In this document: in pieces, positions 1 through 12,440 of the stretch | How positions within the stretch are numbered: position 1 is the first letter of the stretch | Layout of the letters: each line of letters begins with the position of its first letter | From: Lantana camara | Taxonomy: Eukaryota; Streptophyta; Magnoliopsida; Lamiales; Verbenaceae | Reading direction: 5' to 3' | DNA length: 64,000 nucleotides | Assembly (NCBI GenBank): GCA_037501455.1 | Contig: CM074855.1 | Span: 36,985,001 to 37,049,000 of the forward strand | Notes under the pieces: model-generated | Databases searched by the model: none | What the model was told of the DNA's origin: nothing | The model's input: the letters and a program-made list of their open reading frames with translations, nothing else | Translations under genes and position numbers: made by a program

Positions 1-2679
1 TTGTTGCATGATCATATGGCCTCCATTTCGTGTGAAAATGCATGGAGTTGATGTACACTCATTGTTATGTATGTTAGCATTCATGATTTAAGTATTTGGT
101 TCCATTTGAAGCCTCAAAACCGAAATACATGGCCTATTCTTATGCATGATCATTGACAGATTTGTTGCTGTTGCCTATGTGAGGTTGTTGGTCATTCTAA
201 TGTGCTTTAAATGGTGCCATTTTGCATATATATGATGTATATAAGTTGTTTGGTATGTTAGCATGCATTCCCGAAAGTTTCAGATCCAAATTCAAGCCCT
301 AAGTACTTGATCAAGGCATGATAGAATCATTAGGGCTCATATGTCCGATTGTAGCGACCCAGTTTTATTTCACGGTTTCGATGATCTTAACGTGTGATTT
401 AGCCTTTGCACTCTAAATGAAAAATGTTCATAACATGCCAAATATGTTTCATATTAAGTTTCAGAGCATTTGGAGTTCATTTGGTATGCCTTTGGATTGA
501 ATTTGTATGAGTTCAGTTTTGCCGGTAAAATTTTACGGGTAATTAAGTTCTGTACCGTGACACCCCCGTGTCTCATTTACTCATAAGAGTGAGACACGGG
601 CGTGTCACACTCTCTGGGCAGCTCTGTACTGAGCCACGCCCGTGGCTCAGTTGGGCAAGGGTTGGTGACACCCCCGTGTCACTTCCCATGCGCAGTCTTC
701 GTTACTTCCTCTTCGGTTTTTGATTTGTTTCCCCTCCTTAATGACTTTATCTCCCTTTATGTTGAACTATGAACTTGTTGTACTATGTGTTAGGAGTATT
801 TTGGTTTAATTTCGTGGCATTTGGTTGAGTTATAGGTGTGCTTTTGCTTATTGCCGTTTATGTATGTTTATATGTCGTTTATGAATCGCATCACTTATTT
901 TCTATATCATATGACTTCTTCTTGTTGTCAAACCTTGGATATATGCTATGTTATGTAATATGAAGTATGTGGTAGCATTATGGAAGAGCTTGAACATGTT
1001 TTATGCTCCTATTTGAATTCTTGAAATAAATTGATTGGGAATATGAATTGAATGATAATGAATGACTTGAACATATGAGTTAAATGTCTTCATATCATGC
1101 TTGAGCATTGCCGTGCGTCATATATGGTCCATTTAGGGTCTTGAGTCTCACGAACACGTCTTGTGGTCTTTTGTACAGTTTGTCTCCAGGGTGGAGAGCT
1201 TTTGATCGTTCAGGCACTTGGTGTTCGATCCTTGTTTCTTCACGGTTAAGGTGAGGGTGGTTTTTGTTTTAGCTATGTAACAAACCCTACAACCCTTATG
1301 TGAAAAGCTTTGGCCAAAACCTTATGATTATATATATATATGATTTTCAAATGAAGTTATCGAGTAAATTCTTCTGAATTATACGTACGAGCATATATAA
1401 GCTTAAAAATGGTTTTGTAATGAGGCTATGCTCCAAACCGTGTGTCTTCATGCTAGCTATGGATTTGGATGACACGGAGAGGTACGTACATAGCATATGC
1501 CGAATTACACGGTAAGGTATGATTTCTTATAGTATGTATCATATGTATGTACTGATATGTTTTGGCGAGATTATGCTAAGCTGTTATGTTCACGGGCCCA
1601 GGGACTTAGTATATGTGGCTAACCGAGGAAGCAAGGGCTGACGGGGATCCCATATACTAGTCCCAACCAAACTACGGTGATACCGGCCCTCGCTAGGAGG
1701 TTTAGCGAGGAATGGGAGCTGCGTGCCCTTGGGGGATTCATGTACCCCCATTGGCCTATGTATTTATCGGTGGTCAGGTCTAGCTAACTTGTCCACCACC
1801 CGGAGGAAGAAGGTTGATATTGATATGATTATGTTTATGAACATGTTATGATATGATTACGCACCGTGCGGGAATGCCGGGATCCGGATCGCCCAAACGA
1901 ATAGGTTTTATGATATGATTTATGGTCTGTGTGTATTATAATATATTGCATGATCGTCTAATCAATATATTATTGATATTTGTCGTACACGGTCGGAGTT
2001 TGGATGGAGGTTGTGCACGCTCACTCGCCGAGCCTTATATTTACGTATGATTTATGAACGGAATGAATTTAATATGAATTCGTCATAAATCCGAGCATTG
2101 ATTGGTCATTCTCTTGCCTTATCGGGAACTAAATTCAAATAAAACCTTGCTCGGGATTTATGATTTGCATGTGCATGTTTTATATATATATCGCTCCTGC
2201 TCACTCAGTCTTCTAGAGACTGACCCCTCTCCCTCCCCAATCTTTTAGTGTGCAGGCTTGATCTTTGGAGTTCGGGCTAGGCGGAGGTTTTTGGAGTTTT
2301 TAAGTTGATCGAGTTAGGTTAGGAGAGTCTCTCCACTCATTCATGTATTGGAATTATGTATGACTCGTTTACGTTATATCGAGAAATTTGATACCTATGT
2401 ATTTATTCTGAAATTGGATTTTCTGAGTTTGCTATGACTTTGAAAGAGGCCTGAAGAGCCCAAATTCCGTTTATGGTTTGTATGATTGTGGTTGGGCTTG
2501 GCCATGCATTATATATTGTGGATGGGTATTCGTTGCAGGGTCTAGCTCCGCCTGGCATAGGAAGGTTTTATGTTTGTCTCCCGTTCGCTAGGGTTTGATA
2601 CGGGTGCGGATTTACAATTTCGTTACTCGTGTTGAGCCTTAGTGCGGGGGATGTGGCGCCTCACGTGCGGGGTGCTACA
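1..2679 (+). repeat. LTR copy 1 (3' part) of long-LTR non-autonomous element
   Basis: This is the last 2679 bp of a long terminal repeat whose start lies left of the window. It matches 4569-7247 at a constant offset of 4568 without indels, with a handful of substitutions seen by eye. It ends in GGGGTGCTACA and is followed by a leader and a Met-tRNA primer-binding site, so it is the 5' LTR of the element. It carries the palindrome cluster (557-682) and the conserved blocks (1594-1800, 2020-2230) shared by the other gypsy-type LTRs here. Confidence 0.93.
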
Positions 2680-2687
2680 TCCTTAAG

Positions 2688-2700
2688 TGGTATCAGAGCC
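2688..2700 (+). other. Primer-binding site, initiator Met tRNA type
   Basis: TGGTATCAGAGCC lies 8 nt after the end of LTR 1. It is the usual plant LTR-retrotransposon site complementary to the 3' end of initiator methionine tRNA. Confidence 0.9.
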
Positions 2701-3112
2701 CGGTTGCAAAACCGGTGTTCTTGAGTCGTGTCGGAGTCAGTTTAAGTCGAACGGCATAGGGACTATGTGATATTATGTGCATTGCATCGATCTTGAATTT
2801 GGAATTTGGTTTCCTTAAGAATTTCGTTGAATTACTTGTTGCATTTTTCTATGGATTCTTGTCTTTCGTATTGAATATGTGTCATGAGCATGCACTAATT
2901 GCATGCATCTACTCTTGAAGTAAGTTATGATTTCCAGGTTATAAAGATGATATCAAACCACGGCCAAGTTCTATGATCCCAACAATCTATTACAATTCTT
3001 TCGGAAGCACGGAAGATAGGAAGGATGCCTGGGGAGGAATGTGAAGAATGCTAGTTGTGTGGCTTTGTAGACTGAGTTGCAATTAACGGTTGGGATTCTC
3101 TTATTTCTGTTT

Positions 3113-3244
3113 GAGAGACGGGGTACTCTCTTTGCTTGCGAGAGACGGGGTTCTCTCATTGTTGTTGGAGAGACGGGGTTCTCTCATTGTTGCTCGAGAG
3201 ACGGGGCTCTCTCCTTGTTGTTTGTGAGAGACGGGGAATCTCTC
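3113..3244 (+). repeat. Five-unit GAGAGACGGGG hairpin array
   Basis: Five copies of GAGAGACGGGGNNCTCTC start at 3113, 3140, 3168, 3196 and 3226, a period of 27-30 nt. Each unit pairs GAGAG with CTCTC around a GACGGGG loop, so an RNA of either strand could fold into five small stem-loops. The array is in the only non-LTR part of the element, between the primer-binding site and the polypurine tract, where a packaging or dimerisation signal could sit (inference). Confidence 0.85.
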
Positions 3245-3291
3245 ATTGTTTGATTTCAAGCGTGTTTTGAATCCGAGGACGGATTCTTTTT

Positions 3292-3304
3292 AAGGGGGAG
3301 AGAT
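3292..3304 (+). other. Polypurine tract
   Basis: AAGGGGGAGAGAT directly precedes LTR 2 (TGTAACGCCCCC). It is the plus-strand priming site expected there, nearly identical to the tract of the gypsy element at 20932-20946 (minus strand). Confidence 0.88.
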
Positions 3305-6300
3305 TGTAACGCCCCCGTTTTTTCAGTTTAAATAATGTGACGTATTTGTTTGTAAATTGCGCGATTCAATTATTTAATTATATGATTACTTGTTCATAAA
3401 CGTTTATAGTTGATTCAAAATATAAACTATTTCTATTATAATTTAATTCATTCTATTCTACTTTGATATCTAGTGTTAATTTCTCAATTAGGGTTTCATG
3501 TTACCTTAACTATTTCAGTAATTTCTTTAATTAATTACAACATGTTATTAGTTTGTTTAATTTATTTAAAATGGAATTTAAGTTTTAGTAATTCATTTAT
3601 AACAATATGAATTCGTTCTTGCGCGTGAGTGTTTTACTTGTGCTCCATTCTTATATGTAATGATATCAGATTGGCGTGAAAATTTAGTATGTCGTATATA
3701 TGTGAGTTATGAACATGCCTATATGCTCGGTTTATGTTTTCGGATTCATTTGGCGTGTTTATGAATTTATTTTGATTGTTGGAACCAAGTCGGGGGCTAA
3801 CGAGCAATTAGCGCACCCTTGGTTCCGTGCGTGATATCTTGAGCTCGGGAATTCGGATTCGAATTCCGTCAACTCCGTTGCCTTCGTATCGACGATTCGG
3901 AGACAATGGAACAAGCCTCATACCTTTTTGAAATCATTAAGACCTCCGAAATCCAACCGTAACGGACAACTCGTGCAAGAAGAGCTCCTTTGGTTGACTA
4001 GTCTTCATGGTGGGACCCCATAACACTCCTTAACCTAACCAAACCTTAACCTTGACTCTTGTACCTTGAGTTAACCCTTTCTCTTCCCCTTAAGCTGCAA
4101 AAACCGAACCATATACCTCCATTTCCAGCTGCAACTGATCGAGAGAAGGGAGAAGAGAAGAAGGAGAGAAAACCCTAGGTCATCCTTTGTGATTTTGAGC
4201 TCAAATCACCATTTTTCTTCACCAAATCTTCAAGGTATGAATAATTATGTCTTATCTACTCTATTATACTTGATTTCATCTCCTTACAACATGATTTGGG
4301 TCAGAATTGGTTAGGGTTTGAATGATGAGATTGGTATGAACTTTTAGGGATTTTTGCTCTTGTGACCTATATGTTTGTGTGGCTGAATTTCTTGCTTATA
4401 TATGATCATATGAACTTGTTTCTTGACCTATTTCTTTTCCAACTGATAGTATATGATGTTATGAGGATTTCATCTCTTGCTCCTTTTATGAAATTATGAG
4501 ATATGGAGCTCCAAACTTGGTGATCAAACTATTTCCCCTGTTTTCGAACTGCTGTGTGAAATTTGGTGTTGTTGCATGATCATATGGCCTCCATTTCGTG
4601 TGAAAATGCATGGAGTTGATGTACACTCATTGTTATGTATGTTAGCATTCATGCTTTAAGTATTTGGTTCCATTTGAAGCCTCAAAACCGAAATACATGG
4701 CCTATTCTTATGCATGATCATTGACAGATTTGTTGCTGTTGCCTATGTGAGGTTGTTGGTCATTCTAATGTGCTTTAAATGGTGCCATTTTGCATATATA
4801 TGATGTATATAAGTTGTTTGGTATGTTAGCATGCATTCCCCAAAGTTTCAGATCCAAATGCAAGCCCTAAGTACTTGATCAAGGCATGATAGAATCATTA
4901 GGGCTCATATGTCCGATTGTAGCGACCCAGTTTTATTTCACGGTTTCGATGATCTTAACGTGTGATTTAGCCTTTTCACTCTAAAGGAAAAATGTTCATA
5001 ACATGCCAAATATGTTGCATATTAAGTTTCAGAGCATTTGGAGTTCATTTGGTATGCCTTTGGATTGAATTTGTATGAGTTCAGTTTTGCCGGTAAAATT
5101 TTACGGGTAATTAAGTTCTGTACCGTGACACCCCCGTGTCTCATTTACTCATAAGAGTGAGACACGGGCGTGTCACACTCTCTGGGCAGCTCTGTACTGA
5201 GCCACGCCCGTGGCTCAGTTGGGCAAGGGTTGGTGACACCCCCGTGTCACTTCCCATGCGCAGTCTTCGTTACTTCCTCTTCGGTTTTTGATTTGTTTCC
5301 CCTCCTTAGTGACTTTATCTCCCTTTATGTTGAACTATGAACTTGTTGTACTATGTGTTAGGAGTATTTTGGTTTAATTTCGTGGCATTTGGTTGAGTTA
5401 TAGGTGTGCTTTTGCTTATTGCCGTTTATGTATGTTTATATGTCGTTTATGAATCGCATCACTTATTTTCTATATCATATGACTTCTTCTTGTTGTCAAA
5501 CCTTGGATATATGCTATGTTATGTAATATGAAGTATGTGGTAGCATTATGGAAGAGCTTGAACATGTTTTATGCTCCTATTTGAATTCTTGAAATAAATT
5601 GATTGGGAATATGAATTGAATGATAATGAATGACTTGAACATATGAGTTAAATGTCTTCATATCATGCTTGAGCATTGCCGTGCGTCATATATGGTCCAT
5701 TTAGGGTCTTGAGTCTCACGAACACGTCTTGTGGTCTTTTGTACAGTTTGTCTCCAGGGTGGAGAGCTTTTGATCGTTCAGGCACTTGGTGTTCGATCCT
5801 TGTTTCTTCACGGTTAAGGTGAGGGTGGTTTTTGTTTTAGCTATGTAACAAACCCTACAACCCTTATGTGAAAAGCTTTGGCCAAAACCTTATGATTATA
5901 TATATATATGATTTTCAAATGAAGTTATCGAGTAAATTCTTCTGAATTATACGTACGAGCATATATAAGCTTAAAAATGGTTTTGTAATGAGGCTATGCT
6001 CCAAACCGTGTGTCTTCATGCTAGCTATGGATTTGGATGACACGGAGAGGTACGTACATAGCATATGCCGAATTACACGGTAAGGTATGATTTCTTATAG
6101 TATGTATCATATGTATGTACTGATATGTTTTGGCGAGATTATGCTAAGCTGTTATGTTCACGGGCCCAGGGACTTAGTATATGTGGCTAACCGAGGAAGC
6201 AAGGGCTGACGGGGATCCCATATACTAGTCCCAACCAAACTACGGTGATACCGGCCCTCGCTAGGAGGTTTAGCGAGGAATGGGAGCTGCGTGCCCTTGG

Positions 6301-7247
6301 GGGATTCATGTACCCCCATTGGCCTATGTATTTATCGGTGGTCAGGTCTAGCTAACTTGTCCACCACCCGGAGGAAGAAGGTTGATATTGATATGATTAT
6401 GTTTATGAACATGTTATGATATGATTACGCACCGTGCGGGAATGCCGGGATCCGGATCGCCCAAACGAATAGGTTTTATGATATGATTTATGGTCTGTGT
6501 GTATTATAATATATTGCATGATCGTCTAATCAATATATTATTGATATTTGTCGTACACGGTCGGAGTTTGGATGGAGGTTGTGCACGCTCACTCGCCGAG
6601 CCTTATATTTACGTATGATTTATGAACGGAATGAATTTAATATGAATTCGTCATAAATCCGAGCATTGATTGGTCATTCTCTTGCCTTATCGGGAACTAA
6701 ATTCAAATAAAACCTTGCTCGGGATTTATGATTTGCATGTGCATGTTTTATATATATATCGCTCCTGCTCACTCAGTCTTCTAGAGACTGACCCCTCTCC
6801 CTCCCCAATCTTTTAGTGTGCAGGCTTGATCTTTGGAGTTCGGGCTAGGCGGAGGTTTTTGGAGTTTTTAAGTTGATCGAGTTAGGTTAGGAGAGTCTCT
6901 CCACTCATTCATGTATTGGAATTATGTATGACTCGTTTACGTTATATCGAGAAATTTGATACCTATGTATTTATTCTGAAATTGGATTTTCTGAGTTTGC
7001 TATGACTTTGAAAGAGGCCTGAAGAGCCCAAATTCCGTTTATGGTTTGTATGATTGTGGTTGGGCTTGGCCATGCATTATATATTGTGGATGGGTATTCG
7101 TTGCAGGGTCTAGCTCCGCCTGGCATAGGAAGGTTTTATGTTTGTCTCCCGTTCGCTAGGGTTTGATACGGGTGCGGATTTACAATTTCGTTACTCGTGT
7201 TGAGCCTTAGTGCGGGGGATGTGGCGCCTCACGTGCGGGGTGCTACA
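3305..7247 (+). repeat. LTR copy 2, complete (3943 bp)
   Basis: Complete LTR running from TGTAACGCCCCC to GGGTGCTACA. A polypurine tract precedes it, so it is the 3' LTR of the left element. It is also followed by TCCTTAAGTG (7248-7257), the first ten bases of the post-LTR leader, as if it were simultaneously a 5' LTR. A TG...CA structure, the palindrome cluster (5125-5250) and the shared LTR blocks are present. It is the left arm of the big palindrome. Confidence 0.95.
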
Positions 7248-7265
7248 TCCTTAAGTGCTTAAGGA
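7248..7265. repeat. Palindrome centre
   Basis: TCCTTAAG-TG-CTTAAGGA: eight bases of leader, a two-base spacer and the inverted eight bases. LTR 2 ends immediately to the left and inverted LTR 3 begins immediately to the right. The CTTAAG hexamer is itself palindromic and may have been the fold-back or microhomology point. Confidence 0.93.
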
Positions 7266-10200
7266 TGTAGCACCCCGCACGTGAGGCGCCACATCCCCCG
7301 CACTAAGGCTCAACACGAGTAACGAAATTGTAAATCCGCACCCGTATCAAACCCTAGCGAACGGGAGACAAACATAAAACCTTCCTATGCCAGGCGGAGC
7401 TAGACCCTGCAACGAATACCCATCCACAATATATAATGCATGGCCAAGCCCAACCACAATCATACAAACCATAAACGGAATTTGGGCTCTTCAGGCCTCT
7501 TTCAAAGTCATAGCAAACTCAGAAAATCCAATTTCAGAATAAATACATAGGTATCAAATTTCTCGATATAACGTAAACGAGTCATACATAATTCCAATAC
7601 ATGAATGAGTGGAGAGACTCTCCTAACCTAACTCGATCAACTTAAAAACTCCAAAAACCTCCGCCTAGCCCGAACTCCAAAGATCAAGCCTGCACACTAA
7701 AAGATTGGGGAGGGAGAGGGGTCAGTCTCTAGAAGACTGAGTGAGCAGGAGCGATATATATATAAAACATGCACATGCAAATCATAAATCCCGAGCAAGG
7801 TTTTATTTGAATTTAGTTCCCGATAAGGCAAGAGAATGACCAATCAATGCTCGGATTTATGACGAATTCATATTAAATTCATTCCGTTCATAAATCATAC
7901 GTAAATATAAGGCTCGGCGAGTGAGCGTGCACAACCTCCATCCAAACTCCGACCGTGTACGACAAATATCAATAATATATTGATTAGACGATCATGCAAT
8001 ATATTATAATACACACAGACCATAAATCATATCATAAAACCTATTCGTTTGGGCGATCCGGATCCCGGCATTCCCGCACGGTGCGTAATCATATCATAAC
8101 ATGTTCATAAACATAATCATATCAATATCAACCTTCTTCCTCCGGGTGGTGGACAAGTTAGCTAGACCTGACCACCGATAAATACATAGGCCAATGGGGG
8201 TACATGAATCCCCCAAGGGCACGCAGCTCCCATTCCTCGCTAAACCTCCTAGCGAGGGCCGGTATCACCGTAGTTTGGTTGGGACTAGTATATGGGATCC
8301 CCGTCAGCCCTTGCTTCCTCGGTTAGCCACATATACTAAGTCCCTGGGCCCGTGAACATAACAGCTTAGAATAATCTCGCCAAAACATATCAGTACATAC
8401 ATATGATACATACTATAAGAAATCATACCTTACCGTGTAATTCGGCATATGCTATGTACGTACCTCTCCGTGTCATCCAAATCCATAGCTAGCATGAAGA
8501 CACACGGTTTGGAGCATAGCCTCATTACAAAACCATTTTTAAGCTTATATATGCTCGTACGTATAATTCAGAAGAATTTACTCGATAACTTCATTTGAAA
8601 ATCATATATATATATAATCATAAGGTTTTGGCCAAAGCTTTTCACATAAGGGTTGTAGGGTTTGTTACATAGCTAAAACAAAAACCACCCTCACCTTAAC
8701 CGTGAAGAAACAAGGATCGAACACCAAGTGCCTGAACGATCAAAAGCTCTCCACCCTGGAGACAAACTGTACAAAAGACCACAAGACGTGTTCGTGAGAC
8801 TCAAGACCCTAAATGGACCATATATGACGCACGGCAATGCTCAAGCATGATATGAAGACATTTAACTCATATGTTCAAGTCATTCATTATCATTCAATTC
8901 ATATTCCCAATCAATTTATTTCAAGAATTCAAATAGGAGCATAAAACATGTTCAAGCTCTTCCATAATGCTACCACATACTTCATATTACATAACATAGC
9001 ATATATCCAAGGTTTGACAACAAGAAGAAGTCATATGATATAGAAAATAAGTGATGCGATTCATAAACGACATATAAACATACATAAACGGCAATAAGCA
9101 AAAGCACACCTATAACTCAACCAAATGCCACGAAATTAAACCAAAATACTCCTAACACATAGTACAACAAGTTCATAGTTCAACATAAAGGGAGATAAAG
9201 TCATTAAGGAGGGGAAACAAATCAAAAACCGAAGAGGAAGTAACGAAGACTGCGCATGGGAAGTGACACGGGGGTGTCACCAACCCTTGCCCAACTGAGC
9301 CACGGGCGTGGCTCAGTACAGAGCTGCCCAGAGAGTGTGACACGCCCGTGTCTCACTCTTATGAGTAAATGAGACACGGGGGTGTCACGGTACAGAACTT
9401 AATTACCCGTAAAATTTTACCGGCAAAACTGAACTCATACAAATTCAATCCAAAGGCATACCAAATGAACTCCAAATGCTCTGAAACTTAATATGCAACA
9501 TATTTGGCATGTTATGAACATTTTTCATTTAGAGTGAAAAGGCTAAATCACACGTTAAGATCATCGAAACCGTGAAATAAAACTGGGTCGCTACAATCGG
9601 ACATATGAGCCCTAATGATTCTATCATGCCTTGATCAAGTACTTAGGGCTTGAATTTGGATCTGAAACTTTGGGGAATGCATGCTAACATACCAAACAAC
9701 TTATATACATCATATATATGCAAAATGGCACCATTTAAAGCACATTAGAATGACCAACAACCTCACATAGGCAACAGCAACAAATCTGTCAATGATCATG
9801 CATAAGAATAGGCCATGTATTTCGGTTTTGAGGCTTCAAATGGAACCAAATACTTAAAGCATGAATGCTAACATACATAACAATGAGTGTACATCAACTC
9901 CATGCATTTTCACACGAAATGGAGGCCATATGATCATGCAACAACACCAAATTTCACACAGCAGTTCGAAAACAGGGGAAATAGTTTGATCACCAAGTTT
10001 GGAGCTCCATATCTCATAATTTCATAAAAGGAGCAAGAGATGAAATCCTCATAACATCATATACTATCAGTTGGAAAAGAAATAGGTCAAGAAACAAGTT
10101 CATATGATCATATATAAGCAAGAAATTCAGCCACACAAACATATAGGTCACAAGAGCAAAAATCCCTAAAAGTTCATACCAATCTCATCATTCAAACCCT

Positions 10201-11208
10201 AACCAATTCTGACCCAAATCATGTTGTAAGGAGATGAAATCAAGTATAATAGAGTAGATAAGACATAATTATTCATACCTTGAAGATTTGGTGAAGAAAA
10301 ATGGTGATTTGAGCTCAAAATCACAAAGGATGACCTAGGGTTTTCTCTCCTTCTTCTCTTCTCCCTTCTCTCGATCAGTTGCAGCTGGAAATGGAGGTAT
10401 ATGGTTCGGTTTTTGCAGCTTAAGGGGAAGAGAAAGGGTTAACTCAAGGTACAAGAGTCAAGGTTAAGGTTTGGTTAGGTTAAGGAGTGTTATGGGGTCC
10501 CACCATGAAGACTAGTCAACCAAAGGAGCTCTTCTTGCACGAGTTGTCCGTTACGGTTGGATTTCGGAGGTCTTAATGATTTCAAAAAGGTATGAGGCTT
10601 GTTCCATTGTCTCCGAATCGTCGATACGAAGGCAACGGAGTTGACGGAATTCGAATCCGAATTCCCGAGCTCAAGATATCACGCACGGAACCAAGGGTGC
10701 GCTAATTGCTCGTTAGCCCCCGACTTGGTTCCAACAATCAAAATAAATTCATAAACACGCCAAATGAATCCGAAAACATAAACCGAGCATATAGGCATGT
10801 TCATAACTCACATATATACGACATACTAAATTTTCACGCCAATCTGATATCATTACATATAAGAATGGAGCACAAGTAAAACACTCACGCGCAAGAACGA
10901 ATTCATATTGTTATAAATGAATTACTAAAACTTAAATTCCATTTTAAATAAATTAAACAAACTAATAACATGTTGTAATTAATTAAAGAAATTACTGAAA
11001 TAGTTAAGGTAACATGAAACCCTAATTGAGAAATTAACACTAGATATCAAAGTAGAATAGAATGAATTAAATTATAATAGAAATAGTTTATATTTTGAAT
11101 CAAATATAAACGTTTATGAACAAGTAATCATATAATTAAATAATTGAATCGCGCAATTTACAAACAAATACGTCACATTATTTAAACTGAAAAAACGGGG
11201 GCGTTACA
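7266..11208 (-). repeat. LTR copy 3, inverted (3943 bp)
   Basis: Exact-length reverse complement of LTR 2, from TGTAGCACCCC to GGGGGCGTTACA. Private substitutions are visible: the base run corresponding to AAATGCAAG in LTR 2 reads AAATTCAAG here, and GATTATGCTAAG reads GATTATTCTAAG. So it is not a simple artefactual copy of the other arm. No polypurine tract or internal sequence belongs to it beyond the eight leader bases. No target-site duplication is seen: flank CTTAAGGA on the left, TTAGT on the right. Confidence 0.94.
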
Positions 11209-12435
11209 TTAGTTATCCGACTTTCCTGTTACAGGGAAAAATGGAATGTTTCACCATGAATTTGGCACCTTGGGTGTGACAAAGCCATCGGTAACAACAT
11301 ATCACAAAGAGCTTTAGTAATCTGTCGGGTTGACACGTTGCGGCCATGTGTCAAGTCCTGTTCATGAATACTTTAAAGAAATAACTCATTTCCTCTAATC
11401 GCGGCCACACGATAATATTCAATTAGTTGGGATCTCCAAAGACGCACTGCTAACATCTCATCATAAAACAGATTTTGACCCTATTCAGAGTATAACTCTT
11501 ACTTTTATTTGCAGCTTCAGCACCTACCAGGTCAGTTCAAGAGGATAAACACAAGTACTAAAAGTACCAGTTTTAAGTTTAGGTGCAACCAATACATCCG
11601 ACAGCTTGTTTATACCACATTGAACCTCTGCATGGGATCTCCACTTGGTAGGTTGGGTTCCTACTGAAACTGTATTACAATATGGGTTACAGTCTAATCC
11701 TCAACCCAGATCTTCGAACCAAAGGATAATTCAAGTCCTTACTTTAAAGAACAATGATATTTTTTTTTAGTTCCAGCCAAATCGATGGTCATTTATCCTT
11801 CCAAACACGTGTTTCTTTTCTCTAACGATCGTAAATGTACTTTTGACCTTTGCAATAGTGGATTAACTATCACAATGCACAACAATGGCTAGTACCAGCT
11901 TGGTAACCATTAACTTATGTTCCCATTTAGCCTTAGTTCCAGTGGTATCCATTGCATATAACTCTACCTTAAAAGTAGTAAGAGTTATAATAGTCTGTTT
12001 AAAAGACTTTCAGGGGATAACACCTCCATCAATGCTATACATACCTTGTACACCAATCAGTACCAATGTTTTTGGCAGCCCAGATTGCATCACTAAATTC
12101 CTCAAGTGCTTCAGAGAATTTTTCCACAATGCAACCCAAGTGAACTAGTACCTTTATGGTACTTCATCACTCAATCCAAAACCTCCCAATGTGCATAATT
12201 TGGGCAACTGGTATATCGAGCTAACTTAGAGACTTCAAACGAGATGTCATCCTCATACCATGGGCAGGATATTGCAGGCTTCCAATTATTGAGAGTATCT
12301 CAATTGAGTCACAAGAATGCCAATTTGATTTGGTTACATCCAATCGTAATACACCCTGGAGTTTTCAATATATTTTACTTTGGTAGAAGGCATAGCTTCT
12401 TGGAAAGTACCAAAATCGTCCTTGATTTTTGTAAA
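11209..12435 (-). pseudogene. Old Ty1/copia remnant: RT end, RNase H and 3' region
   Basis: The minus strand encodes decayed pieces of the copia RT-RNase H region in the right order: SKLARYTSCPNYAHWE (about 12180-12230), FSDAIWAAKNIGTD (about 12060-12110), KQTIITLTTFKVELYAMD (about 11950-12005) and VVHCDS (about 11870). These are diagnostic of Ty1/copia RNase H. Several stops and frame changes interrupt them. 11209-11770 would be 3' untranslated region; I see no gene in it. The block continues across the solo LTR at 12441 into the gag/protease remnant at 15647-16992, but integrase and most of RT are missing. Confidence 0.8.
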
Positions 12436-12440
12436 TGACA

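Larger units (their letters stand above)
2680..3304 (+). mobile_element. Internal region of the non-autonomous long-LTR element (625 bp)
   Basis: Between LTR 1 and LTR 2 there are only 625 bp. They begin with the leader TCCTTAAG and a primer-binding site, hold a five-unit array of hairpin repeats (3113-3244), and end in a polypurine tract. No gag or pol reading frame is present. The bases before the polypurine tract, including TCCGAGGACGGATTCT, also occur (inverted) at the 3' end of the gypsy element near 20945-20965. The element is therefore a LARD/TRIM-like derivative of that gypsy lineage (inference). Its LTRs are six times longer than its interior. Confidence 0.88.

Noticed and set aside
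557..682. CRISPR-like or operator array
   Set aside because: The repeats are short dyads with irregular spacing in a plant LTR; there are no uniform spacers and no cas genes.
7266..11208. Independent solo LTR insertion
   Set aside because: Flanking five-base sequences do not match (AAGGA versus TTAGT) and the left flank is the element's own leader, so a rearrangement explains it better.
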